DNA of 10,658 bases from Paracoccaceae bacterium (GCA_015487335.1 WFPZ01000168.1:1-10658), one strand, 5' to 3'; shown: positions 1-6,830, counted from the stretch's first letter. The notes: generated by a model from the letters alone, not told the origin. Numbers and translations: made by a program.

Positions 1-212
1 ACATCACGCAGACGGCCCCGCTAGGCTTTGCCGAAGGCCAGGTGGCTTTCCGTGCTGCCGAGCCGAAAGAACCGCCACAGCCCGACAGCTCTGCGCGCGA
101 GGCCGCCGGGGCGGTGGTGGCAGAAATCGAGGATGGGGATCTGCGCCGGGCGCTGGAGGCGCTCGGGGCGAACGTCCTGTCCAGGAAAAAGCGCAAGAAG
201 GCGGAAAAATGA
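1..212 (+). CDS. DciA-like (DUF721) protein, 3' end only
   Basis: This is the C-terminal part of a gene that enters from the left edge; the codon frame begins at base 3 and 69 codons remain before TGA at 210-212. The visible protein starts ITQTAPLGFAEGQ, continues through a low-complexity Ala/Glu/Pro stretch, and ends in a helix-like segment (DLRRALEALGANVL) and a very basic tail (SRKKRKKAEK). This resembles the tail of alphaproteobacterial DUF721/DciA proteins, a family that includes loaders of the replicative helicase DnaB. The stop overlaps the start of the next gene (dsbA-like) as ATGA. DUF721 next to an anchored DsbA is, from memory, a familiar order in Rhodobacteraceae, and that neighbour carries much of the identification. 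The conserved N-terminal domain lies outside the window, so the family call is moderate and the function inferred. Confidence 0.68.
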   Translation, partial: ITQTAPLGFAEGQVAFRAAEPKEPPQPDSSAREAAGAVVAEIEDGDLRRALEALGANVLSRKKRKKAEK

Positions 213-889
213 ATAGAATCGCAACAATCCTGGCCGCTCTGGCCGTGATCATTGCCGGTGGTCTGTGGTATTTCATGCAGGGCGAAGAGGCGCCGCCCCC
301 GCCGGTGCCGGCCGCGCAGCAGCAGGCCGCCGAGGCCAGCCCGCCCGCCGAAGAGGCCCTGCCGGTGATCGAGGACATCACCATGGGCAACCCCGATGCC
401 AGTGTCACGGTGATCGAATATGCCTCCTTCACCTGCCCGCATTGCAAGAATTTCCATGCCGGCCCGTTCAGGCAGCTCAAGGCCGAGTATATCGACACCG
501 GCAAGATCAACTTCGTCTATCGCGAGGTCTACTTCGACAAGTTCGGCCTGTGGGCGGCGCTTCTGGCCCGCTGCGGCGGGAAGGAGCGCTACATGCAGAT
601 TGCCGACATGCTGTATGAGCGGCAGTCTCAGTGGCTGGCCGGCGGCGACGTGGCGCAGGTGGTGACCAACCTGCACCAGATCGGCCGGGAGGCCGGGCTG
701 AGCGACGACAAGGTCGCCGCCTGCCTCACCGACACCCGGATGGCCAAGGCGCTGGTTGCCACCTACCAGAAGAACGCCGAGGCCGATGGCATCGATTCCA
801 CCCCCAGCTTCGTCATCAACGGGCAGAAGTACAACAACATGCCCTACTCCGATTTCAGGGCGGTTCTGGAGGAGCAGCTGGCCGAATGA
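209..889 (+). CDS. Membrane-anchored DsbA family thiol:disulfide oxidoreductase
   Basis: This 226-residue protein is predicted to catalyse formation or shuffling of disulfide bonds in periplasmic proteins. Residues 4-23 are a hydrophobic signal-anchor with no convincing AxA cleavage site, so it is probably tethered to the inner membrane. An Ala/Pro/Glu-rich linker (about 26-52) is followed by a thioredoxin-fold DsbA domain with the active-site motif CPHC at 76-79 and the cis-proline loop TPSF at 198-201 (Pro199). Two further cysteines, C122 and C172, lie in the inserted helical region and could form a second disulfide, as described for some alphaproteobacterial DsbA proteins. The ATG overlaps the upstream stop as ATGA and its own stop overlaps the CoA-transferase start in the same way, so translational coupling is likely. 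It could equally be named a DsbA/ScsC-like 'thioredoxin domain protein'; whether it is oxidase or isomerase cannot be read here. Confidence 0.92.
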   Translation: MNRIATILAALAVIIAGGLWYFMQGEEAPPPPVPAAQQQAAEASPPAEEALPVIEDITMGNPDASVTVIEYASFTCPHCKNFHAGPFRQLKAEYIDTGKINFVYREVYFDKFGLWAALLARCGGKERYMQIADMLYERQSQWLAGGDVAQVVTNLHQIGREAGLSDDKVAACLTDTRMAKALVATYQKNAEADGIDSTPSFVINGQKYNNMPYSDFRAVLEEQLAE

Positions 890-2049
890 GCGCACCCCTT
901 GAAGGGCTGAAGGTCATCGAACTGGCGCGGATCCTGGCCGGCCCCTGGGCCGGTCAGACCCTGGCCGATCTCGGCGCCGACGTCATCAAGGTGGAAAGCC
1001 CCGCCGGCGACGACACCCGCCGCTGGGGCCCGCCCTTCATAGAGCGCGAGGGCGATACCTCGGCGGCCTATTTTCATGCCTGCAACCGCGGCAAGCGCTC
1101 CGTCCGGGCCGATTTCCGCACCCCCGAGGGGCGGCAGCTGGTGCGCGATCTGGTGGCCGATGCGGATGTGGTGATCGAGAACTTCAAGGTGGGCGGGCTG
1201 GCGAAATACGGGCTGGACTACGAAAGCCTCAGCCGTCTCAACCCGGCGCTGGTCTATTGCTCGATCACCGGTTTCGGGCAGGACGGCCCCTACGCGCACC
1301 GGGCCGGATACGATTACATCATCCAGGGCATGTGCGGGCTGATGTCGGTTACCGGCGATCCGCAGGGCCAGCCGCAGAAGGTTGGCGTGGCGGTGGCCGA
1401 CATCTTCACCGGCCTTTACGCCACCACCGCCATTCTCGCCGCCCTGCACCAGCGCAGGCAGACGGGGCGCGGCCAGCACATCGACATGGCCCTGCTCGAC
1501 GCCGCCACCGCCATCACCGCCAACCAGGCGATGAACTATCTCACCACCGGCATCCCGCCGGGGCGGATCGGCAACGCGCACCAGAACCTTGCCCCCTATC
1601 AGGTGTTCGATTGCGCTGACGGCTGGATCATCATCGCCACCGGCAACGATGCCCAGTACCAGCGGCTTTGCGCTCTGCTCGGCCTGCCCGAACTGGCCGA
1701 AGCCCCCGAATTCGCCACCAATGCCGACCGCATTCGCAACCGCGAAGAGCTGACCCGCCGGCTGACCGCGGCCACCTTGCAGCGCTCCCGGGCCGAGCTG
1801 CTGGCCGAGTGCGAAAGGGCGGGCGTGCCGGCCGGGCCGATCAACGATCTGGCCGAGGTCTTCGCCGATCCGCAGGTGCGGCACCGGGGCCTGCGCGCCG
1901 AGGTGGAGGGCATTCCCACCGTTCGTCCGCCGTTTCGCTTTTCGCAGGCGGAGGTTTCCCTCGGCCGCGCCTCGCCCCGGCTGGGCGAGCACGAAGAGGA
2001 GATCAGGGCCGAACTGGCGGCGAAGAAGGCGCAGAAGGCGGGGCGCTGA
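886..2049 (+). CDS. CaiB/BaiF family (class III) CoA-transferase
   Basis: This 387-residue cytoplasmic enzyme is predicted to move coenzyme A between carboxylic acids, as formyl-CoA:oxalate, carnitine or succinyl-CoA-dependent transferases do. It opens with the family's typical LEGLKVIELARILAGP (residues 5-20) and LADLGADVIKVE (26-37). The loop with the catalytic aspartate is VGVAVADIFTGLYA, with Asp172 matching Asp169 of formyl-CoA transferase. Further family segments are GRGQHIDMALLD (194-205) and AGVPAGPINDLAEVF near the C-terminus. Length fits the family (about 380-410). The reading frame is open further upstream, but ATG at 886 is preferred because it gives the canonical N-terminus and an ATGA overlap with the dsbA-like stop. 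The 3' end overlaps the end of lpxK on the other strand by 47 bp. Substrate is unknown; family members are too similar to assign one by motif. Confidence 0.93.
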   Translation: MSAPLEGLKVIELARILAGPWAGQTLADLGADVIKVESPAGDDTRRWGPPFIEREGDTSAAYFHACNRGKRSVRADFRTPEGRQLVRDLVADADVVIENFKVGGLAKYGLDYESLSRLNPALVYCSITGFGQDGPYAHRAGYDYIIQGMCGLMSVTGDPQGQPQKVGVAVADIFTGLYATTAILAALHQRRQTGRGQHIDMALLDAATAITANQAMNYLTTGIPPGRIGNAHQNLAPYQVFDCADGWIIIATGNDAQYQRLCALLGLPELAEAPEFATNADRIRNREELTRRLTAATLQRSRAELLAECERAGVPAGPINDLAEVFADPQVRHRGLRAEVEGIPTVRPPFRFSQAEVSLGRASPRLGEHEEEIRAELAAKKAQKAGR

Positions 2050-3037
2050 GCCCCAGCCCGGCCAGGGCCGCCTCCAGCGGGGCCCAGTCCTCGATCTGCA
2101 GGCGCACGGGCAGCGTCAGCACCCGGGGGCGGAATTCCGGCGGCAGGCGCACTGCATCCTTCTCGGTGGTCACCAGCTGCGCGCCCAGCTTGCGGGCCTC
2201 GCCCTCCAGGCGCTTCAGCAATGCCGGCGTGAGCGGCTGGTGGTCGTCCAGCGGCAGGGCGCGAACGATCTCGGCGCCAAGGGCTTCGAGAGTGGCAAAG
2301 AACTTTTCGGGGTGGCCGATGCCGGCAAAGGCCAGGGCGCGCAGGCCGGCCCAGTCCATCCCTGTCTGCAGGGGGGCCAGCGCGCCTCGCAGCCGCGGCA
2401 CGTCGACTGCAGCGCCCCAGCGGCGCTCGAATCGCGCCTGCGTCTCGGGCGTGCCGACGGAGAGCACCAGCCCGGCACGAGCAAGGCCGGTGGCGACGGG
2501 TTCGCGCAGGGGGCCGGCGGGGATCACCCTGCCGTTGCCGAAACCGTGGAAGGCATCGACCACGACGATGGAAAGGTCCTTGGCGACCGAGGGGTTCTGG
2601 AACCCGTCGTCCAGCACGATCACATCCGCGCCCGAGTCCTCGGCCTTGCGCACACCAGCGGCGCGGTTCCTGGCCACCCATGTCGGCCCGAAAGCGGCCA
2701 GGAGAAGGGGCTCGTCGCCGACTTCGGCGGCCTTGTGGCGGCGCTCGTCCACCCGCACGGGCCCCTCCAGCCGCCCGCCGTACCCGCGCGAGACCACATG
2801 CGGCGCAAGGCCCATGGCCGTCAGCCTTTCCACCAGGGCAATCACGGTGGGCGTCTTGCCGGTGCCGCCGGCGTTGATGTTGCCCACGCAGATCACCGGC
2901 ACGCCGGCCATGTATTCGGGCGGCTGTTTCAGCCGCCGGGCGGTGGCTGCCGCATAGGCCGCGCCGAGCGGGGCCAGCAGGCGGGCGGCAAGCCCCGGAT
3001 GCCGGGGCGAGTAGTACCAGAAACGCGGCGGTCTCAT
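2003..3037 (-). CDS. lpxK: Tetraacyldisaccharide 4'-kinase LpxK
   Basis: LpxK phosphorylates the 4' position of tetraacyldisaccharide-1-phosphate to give lipid IVA, the step before Kdo addition, on the cytoplasmic face of the inner membrane. The 344-residue protein has the LpxK N-terminal membrane-associated segment (about 14-35), a Walker A P-loop GNINAGGTGKTP at 52-63 (Lys61), SRGYGG at 83-88, GDEP at 108-111, the DDGFQ motif at 143-147 that carries the catalytic Asp, GNGRVIPAGPLREP at 167-180, and a late TTEKDAVRLP segment. All are hallmarks of the family, and the length is typical (about 320-345). An upstream in-frame ATG at 3115 would lie inside the waaA-like gene; ATG at 3037 is preferred because it overlaps the waaA-like stop as ATGA. 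The last dozen residues (Pro/Ser-rich) look like a non-conserved extension and lie over the end of the CoA-transferase gene. Confidence 0.96.
   Translation of the reverse strand: MRPPRFWYYSPRHPGLAARLLAPLGAAYAAATARRLKQPPEYMAGVPVICVGNINAGGTGKTPTVIALVERLTAMGLAPHVVSRGYGGRLEGPVRVDERRHKAAEVGDEPLLLAAFGPTWVARNRAAGVRKAEDSGADVIVLDDGFQNPSVAKDLSIVVVDAFHGFGNGRVIPAGPLREPVATGLARAGLVLSVGTPETQARFERRWGAAVDVPRLRGALAPLQTGMDWAGLRALAFAGIGHPEKFFATLEALGAEIVRALPLDDHQPLTPALLKRLEGEARKLGAQLVTTEKDAVRLPPEFRPRVLTLPVRLQIEDWAPLEAALAGLGLSAPPSAPSSPPVRP
2037..2058. terminator. Possible weak hairpin at the caiB/lpxK convergence
   Basis: GGC GGGGC pairs with GCCCC (A) GCC around the loop GCTGA: eight base pairs with one bulged A, straddling the CoA-transferase stop codon and lying inside the lpxK coding end. 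There is no T-run on either strand, so it is at best a weak or factor-assisted terminator, and GC-rich DNA makes such hairpins by chance. Confidence 0.22.
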
Positions 3038-4263
3038 GTGCTTGCCCTGCGTTTTTTCAGCGTATCGCCGATGATGCTCAGCACCCGCTCCATTACCTCG
3101 GCCCCGGCCGAGCATACCTGCCAGGCGGCATGGGCCTTTTCCGCCGCCCGGTCGGGGGCCAGAAGCGAATCTATGGCGCCGGCCAGCTCCGGGCCCGATT
3201 CCACACGAACGGAGGCCTCGGCCCTTTGCAGCCGTTCATAGGCTTCCCGGTGGGCGCCCAGATGGGGCCCATGCACCACGACAGAGCCAAGCGAGGCCGG
3301 GCCGAAGGGGCTGGGCCCTGCCTTGGCCCCCTCCCTCAGCGTTCCGCCGGGCAGGGTGGCGATGGCCAGCCGGTACCACAGCCCGGCCTCGCCCTCGGTA
3401 TCGGCAAGATAGACCTGGGTTTCCGGGTCGGGTTCGGCACCGGAGGAACGGCGCCGGAACGTGAGGTTGCGCGAGGCCATGAGCTCGGCGAAGCGCCCGG
3501 CCTGATCGAGGTTGCCTGGGGTGACGATCAGCAGCAGGCGGTGGGTCCGGCGTGCGGCAAGCCCATGCGCCTCGAGCACCACCGGAAGTTCATCCAGCCC
3601 CACTTCCGCCGCCAGCCAGACCGGCCGCGCCGCCAGCAGCCGGGCGAGGGTGTCGCGTTCGGCCTCGTTGCAGGGCGGGGGCTCGATCGCCCGTTCCAGA
3701 ACCCCGGTGGTCTCGACCATGAACCTGTCCGCGCCATGGGCGATCAGGGCCTTCCGCGTGGCCTCGTCCCCCGAGAGGATGCCGGAAAAGCGCCGCAGCG
3801 TGGTGCGCAGCAGGCCGGGATAGCCCCACAGGCCGCGGGCCAGAACCCGCAGCGCGCTGCCGGTGTCCACCAGAAAGATCGGCACCCCGCTGTCGGCGGC
3901 CTCCGCAATCACCGCCGGGCGCAGGCTGTCCGTCATCCAGACCGCGACATCGGGTTTCCAGTGGGCGATGAACTGCGCGGCGCCTGCGCGGGTGTCGGGA
4001 GGCAGGGAGGTGGTGAAGCTCTGCTCCTCCATGGCCGAGCTGCGCGCCTCCCGCCCGGTGACCAGAAACCAGGCGTCCGGCTCGATATCGGACAGCCGGG
4101 CCACCATGTCGCCAACGATTTCCCTGTCTTCCCGGCGCGGGGCGTGCAGCCACACCAGCGGCCCCGGCGGGCGTTTCGGCCAGTCGGCCGGCGTGCTTCC
4201 CTGCCGGGTCGTTTCGGACAGGATCGGCCCGAAGAGATGGTAGAGCGCCAGGGAGGAGGGCAC
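3034..4263 (-). CDS. waaA: Divergent Kdo transferase (WaaA/KdtA, GT30) homologue
   Basis: WaaA transfers Kdo from CMP-Kdo to lipid IVA at the inner membrane. This 409-residue protein aligns by eye with the family over its length: PLVWLHA at 35-41 (usually WIHAVSVGE), WKPDVAVWMTDSLRPAVIAEA at 102-122 (usually ...ETELWPN), GVPIFLVD at 126-133, LLRTTLRRFSGILSGDE at 151-167, and a C-terminal block ATLPGGTLREG...SPFGPASLGSVVVHGPH (302-334) matching the family's GGSL...HNPLEPA...GP. Several usual motifs are changed: the catalytic Glu of SVGE is aligned with Asp46, TELWP is TDSLRP, and PRHPER is replaced by TPGNLD near 249-254. It could be a second, specialised transferase rather than the main WaaA. 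The start is GTG at 4263, 14 bp after the DUF4170 stop, giving the typical LALYHLF opening. The stop overlaps the lpxK start, which supports a lipid A role. Confidence 0.8.
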   Translation of the reverse strand: MPSSLALYHLFGPILSETTRQGSTPADWPKRPPGPLVWLHAPRREDREIVGDMVARLSDIEPDAWFLVTGREARSSAMEEQSFTTSLPPDTRAGAAQFIAHWKPDVAVWMTDSLRPAVIAEAADSGVPIFLVDTGSALRVLARGLWGYPGLLRTTLRRFSGILSGDEATRKALIAHGADRFMVETTGVLERAIEPPPCNEAERDTLARLLAARPVWLAAEVGLDELPVVLEAHGLAARRTHRLLLIVTPGNLDQAGRFAELMASRNLTFRRRSSGAEPDPETQVYLADTEGEAGLWYRLAIATLPGGTLREGAKAGPSPFGPASLGSVVVHGPHLGAHREAYERLQRAEASVRVESGPELAGAIDSLLAPDRAAEKAHAAWQVCSAGAEVMERVLSIIGDTLKKRRAST

Positions 4264-4277
4264 CGGTGCCGTCTTCG

Positions 4278-4523
4278 CTAGTTGTCGAGCTCTTCGGTCG
4301 GCGAGGCTTCCACCTCTTCGTCGCGAAGCCGGTGCAGATGGGCGATGAAATAGCGCATGTGGGCATTGTCCACGGTGCGCTGGGCCTCGGCCTTCCAGGC
4401 CTCGTAGGCGCTCTGATAATCGGGGAAGATGCCGACGATGTGGATGTCGTCGACATTCTTGAAGGCCGTCTTGCCCGGGTCGACGAGTTCACCGCCGAAT
4501 ACGAGATGCAGGCGTTGGGTCAT
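4278..4523 (-). CDS. DUF4170 family small protein
   Basis: An 81-residue soluble protein with no signal peptide or membrane segment. It begins with a beta-like LHLVFGGELVDP, continues IHIVGIFPDYQSAYEAWKAEA and ends in a charged helix and an acidic tail (EEVEASPTEELDN). This matches my recollection of DUF4170, a short alphaproteobacterial family of unknown function; no catalytic residues can be named. ATG at 4523 is preceded by a strong GGAGGA ribosome site, although only 3 bp separate them. It sits 57 bp after the phosphatase gene and 14 bp before the waaA-like gene on the same strand, so it is almost certainly in the lipid A operon. A role with LPS enzymes is suggested only by context. Confidence 0.85.
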   Translation of the reverse strand: MTQRLHLVFGGELVDPGKTAFKNVDDIHIVGIFPDYQSAYEAWKAEAQRTVDNAHMRYFIAHLHRLRDEEVEASPTEELDN

Positions 4524-4580
4524 GGGTCCTCCGGGTTGGGATTGGTGTCGCGGCGCACCGTAAGCATATGCGCCTGACGG

Positions 4581-5363
4581 TCAAGGAGCGGGCAGGATAT
4601 GCCGGCGAAGGCCCTCGTGAACCTTGCAGCTGGCCACCAGCATGCCCCGCAGGGCGGGCCTGGGGTTGTTGAAGCGGGGTGGCTCGAAATGGCGGTCGGT
4701 GACGATGGCCCCGGCTTCGGCCGCGATCAGGGCCCCGGCGGCCACGTCCCATTCCCAGGTGTCGCGGAAGGTGATCGTGGCGTCGAAACGGCCCTCGGCC
4801 ACCAGTGCCAGCCGGTAGGCCAGAGAGGGGCGGAAATGGCGCTCCAGCGCGGGCACGCCACCGGGCCAGTGGCCCGGGTCGAGGTTGGAGCGGGCGCACA
4901 GCACCTGCGCGCCCGCCAGCCCGGTGCGCGCGGCACAGCGGATGCGCATATCGTTGAGATACGCCCCGCCGCCGGGCGTGGCGGCATAGAGCTTGCCGAG
5001 CATCGGCAGGTGAATCACCGCGGCCGTCACGCGCCCGTCCTCGGCCACGGCCAGAGAATGAGCCCAGTTGCGCTCTCCGGCGATGAAGGCGCGGGTGCCG
5101 TCGATGGGATCGACGACAAACACCCGCCGGCAGGCCAGGCGCGCGGGATCGTCTTCCGATTCTTCCGAAAGCCAGCCGTAATCGGGCCGCGCGGCCATGA
5201 GCTCGGCCTTCAGCAGTTCGTTCACCGCGATGTCGGCCTCGGTCACCGGGCCGGCCCCTTCGGCCTTTTCCCACGACCGGGGCGAGCGCCGCCAGTAGCC
5301 TGTGGCCAGATCCCCGGCGGCCCGGGCCGCGCGGGCCAGCAGCTGGAGGTCACTCTCCGGCAA
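4581..5363 (-). CDS. Inositol monophosphatase family phosphatase (CysQ-like)
   Basis: This 260-residue cytoplasmic enzyme is a Mg2+-dependent sugar/nucleotide phosphatase of the inositol monophosphatase fold. The metal-binding motifs are all present: VTEAD at 40-44, SEES at 66-69, VDPIDGT at 84-90 and WEWDVAAG at 203-210 (Asp206). The WEWD form and size resemble 3'(2'),5'-bisphosphate nucleotidase CysQ, which removes PAP formed in sulfate assimilation, but inositol-phosphatase and histidinol-phosphatase members share these motifs, so I leave the symbol blank. The start appears to be TTG at 5363, which overlaps the pmbA end by 14 bp; the upstream match to a ribosome site is weak, so translation probably depends on coupling to pmbA. 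In Rhodobacteraceae I recall this gene regularly lying between pmbA and DUF4170. Confidence 0.9.
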   Translation of the reverse strand: MPESDLQLLARAARAAGDLATGYWRRSPRSWEKAEGAGPVTEADIAVNELLKAELMAARPDYGWLSEESEDDPARLACRRVFVVDPIDGTRAFIAGERNWAHSLAVAEDGRVTAAVIHLPMLGKLYAATPGGGAYLNDMRIRCAARTGLAGAQVLCARSNLDPGHWPGGVPALERHFRPSLAYRLALVAEGRFDATITFRDTWEWDVAAGALIAAEAGAIVTDRHFEPPRFNNPRPALRGMLVASCKVHEGLRRHILPAP

Positions 5364-6696
5364 TGGTCAGCCCGTCCACCAGCAGCGACGGCACCACGCG
5401 CGAAAGATGGTTTCGCGCGTCATTGGCCGGGGTGATGGTTTTCAGCATGTCGCGCAGGTTGCCGGCGATGGTGCACTCGTTGACCGGATAGGCGATTTCG
5501 CCGTTTTCCACCCAGAACCCCGAAGCCCCGCGCGAGTAGTCGCCGGTGGTGGGGTTGATGGAAGAGCCGATCATCGAGGTCACCAGAAGGCCGGTGCCCA
5601 TCTCGCGCAGCAGGTCGGCGCGGCTGTGCGGCCCCTGGGTCAGTTCCAGGTTTCCCGCCGAAGGCGAAGGCGGCGCCGAGGTGCCGCGCGCGGCGTTGGC
5701 GGTTGATTCCATTCCCAGCTTGCGGGCGGTTGACAGATCGAGGATCCAGCCCGTCAGCACCCCGTCCTCCACGATGGCCCGCCGCCGGGTGGGCAGGCCC
5801 TCGGCATCGAAGGGGCGAGAGCCCGAAATCCGCGGGCGGTGCGGATCTTCGATGATGGACATCCCCGCGGGCAGCACCTGCTCGTGCAGCAGCTCGCGCG
5901 CCCAGGAGGCGCCGCGGGCAATTGCCGTGCCGTTGATGGCCGCAATCAGGTGACCGATCAACGAAGCGGCCACGCGCTCGTCATAGACCACCGGAAAGGC
6001 GCCGGTTGCGGGCTTGCGCGCGCCGGCGCGGGCCACGGCGCGTTCGCCGGCCAGCCGGCCAACCTCTTCGGGCGAAGGCAGATCGGCCTGGAAGGTGCGG
6101 CTCTCGCCGCACCAGTCGCGCTCCATCTGCGTGCCTTCGCCGGTGATGGCAACGCAGGAGATGGCCCTGTCGGTGCGCTCGTAGCCTCCGGAAAAGCCGT
6201 TGGTCGCGGCCAGGTGGACGCGCCGCCGCCCGTAGCCGGCCGAGGCCGATTGCACTTGCGATACGCCCTTCACCGCCAATGCCGCGGCCTCGGCGCGGCG
6301 GGCATCTTCTTCCAGCGCGGTGGGGTGGGGCTCTTCGGCCGGATCGGCGAGCTCCAGCGCGGCGAGATCCCATGATTTTGCCAGCTGCTCGGGGGCGGCA
6401 AGGCCGATGTTGGGGTCTTCAGGGGCCTCGCGGGCCATGGCCACGGCGCGCTCGGCCATGGTTTCCATCGTCTCGCGGCGGGTGTCGGAGGCCGAAATGC
6501 AGGCCTGCCGCCGGCCCACCAGCACGCGCAGCCCCAGCTCCACCCCCTCGGAGCGCTCGGCGTGTTCCAGGCGGCCGCCCAGCACGTCGATGGAGATGGA
6601 GGTGCCGTCGATCGCGATGGCGTCGGCCTCTTCGGCGCCAGCCTTGCGCGCGGCATCCAGAAGCGAATGTGTCAGATCGGACAGGGGAGTTGTCAT
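5350..6696 (-). CDS. pmbA: TldE/PmbA family metallopeptidase subunit
   Basis: PmbA (TldE) pairs with TldD in a cytoplasmic metalloprotease; in E. coli this pair matures microcin B17 and helps degrade the CcdA antitoxin. The 448-residue length is nearly that of E. coli PmbA (450). An N-terminal domain with GTSISIDVLGGRLEHAERSEG (31-51) and GLRVLVGRRQACISASD (55-71) is followed by a middle domain (VYDERVAASLIGHL, 238-250) and the characteristic C-terminal NPTTGDYSRGASGFWVENGEI (381-401). The HExxxH zinc motif of TldD is absent, as expected for the TldE half. ATG at 6696 is chosen because it matches the family's N-terminus and has AAAGG 6 bp upstream; in-frame ATGs at 6711 and 6813 give unlike extensions. 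It is the first gene of the inferred minus-strand operon. The TldD partner is not in the window. Confidence 0.93.
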   Translation of the reverse strand: MTTPLSDLTHSLLDAARKAGAEEADAIAIDGTSISIDVLGGRLEHAERSEGVELGLRVLVGRRQACISASDTRRETMETMAERAVAMAREAPEDPNIGLAAPEQLAKSWDLAALELADPAEEPHPTALEEDARRAEAAALAVKGVSQVQSASAGYGRRRVHLAATNGFSGGYERTDRAISCVAITGEGTQMERDWCGESRTFQADLPSPEEVGRLAGERAVARAGARKPATGAFPVVYDERVAASLIGHLIAAINGTAIARGASWARELLHEQVLPAGMSIIEDPHRPRISGSRPFDAEGLPTRRRAIVEDGVLTGWILDLSTARKLGMESTANAARGTSAPPSPSAGNLELTQGPHSRADLLREMGTGLLVTSMIGSSINPTTGDYSRGASGFWVENGEIAYPVNECTIAGNLRDMLKTITPANDARNHLSRVVPSLLVDGLTIAGE

Positions 6697-6727
6697 CTTC
6701 GGCCTTTGCATACCCGGAACAGGATCA

Positions 6728-6756
6728 CAGGTAGTCTGCCGCGCGGCCTGCCGCAA
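6728..6756 (-). promoter_or_regulatory. Tentative promoter for the pmbA-lpxK operon
   Basis: On the minus strand TTGCGG and TACCTG are separated by 17 bp, placing a start site roughly 25 bp before the pmbA ATG. The match to sigma-70 consensus is partial and in GC-rich DNA could be chance. The upstream terminator implies that some promoter must lie in this 75-bp interval. Confidence 0.25.
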
Positions 6757-6771
6757 GCGGGCCATGGCGAA

Positions 6772-6796
6772 AGGCCGCCCGATTTCCGGACGGCCT
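6772..6796 (-). terminator. Rho-independent-like terminator after the DUF2125 gene
   Basis: Read on the minus strand, AGGCCGTCCG and CGGGCGGCCT form a 10-bp stem around a 5-base loop, followed by a short TT run. The seventh pair is a G-U wobble on this strand but a C-A mismatch in a plus-strand transcript, so the hairpin favours the minus direction. It lies 34 bp after the DUF2125 stop and separates that gene from pmbA. The U-tract is short, so strength is uncertain. Confidence 0.6.
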
Positions 6797-6830
6797 GTGA
6801 ATTTCGGCGGCAACTCCGGCCCGAAGGCCG

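Noticed and set aside
844..1992. 382-codon minus-strand open frame opposite the CoA-transferase gene
   Set aside because: It mirrors the real gene in GC-rich DNA, its translation is His/Gly/Arg-rich with no family motifs, and the plus strand has clear CaiB motifs.
1599..2681. 360-codon minus-strand frame spanning caiB and lpxK
   Set aside because: Arg/Ala/Pro-rich shadow translation overlapping two recognised genes; lpxK motifs lie in another frame.
2240..3241. 333-codon plus-strand frame opposite lpxK
   Set aside because: Shadow frame with low-information composition; lpxK has an intact P-loop and all family motifs.
3130..4281. 383-codon plus-strand frame opposite the waaA-like gene
   Set aside because: No domain signal, Gly/Arg/Pro/Gln-rich composition, and full overlap with a gene that fits an operon; a shadow.
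4489..5274. 261-codon minus-strand frame overlapping the phosphatase
   Set aside because: Arg-rich translation in a different frame from a gene with every metal-binding motif intact.
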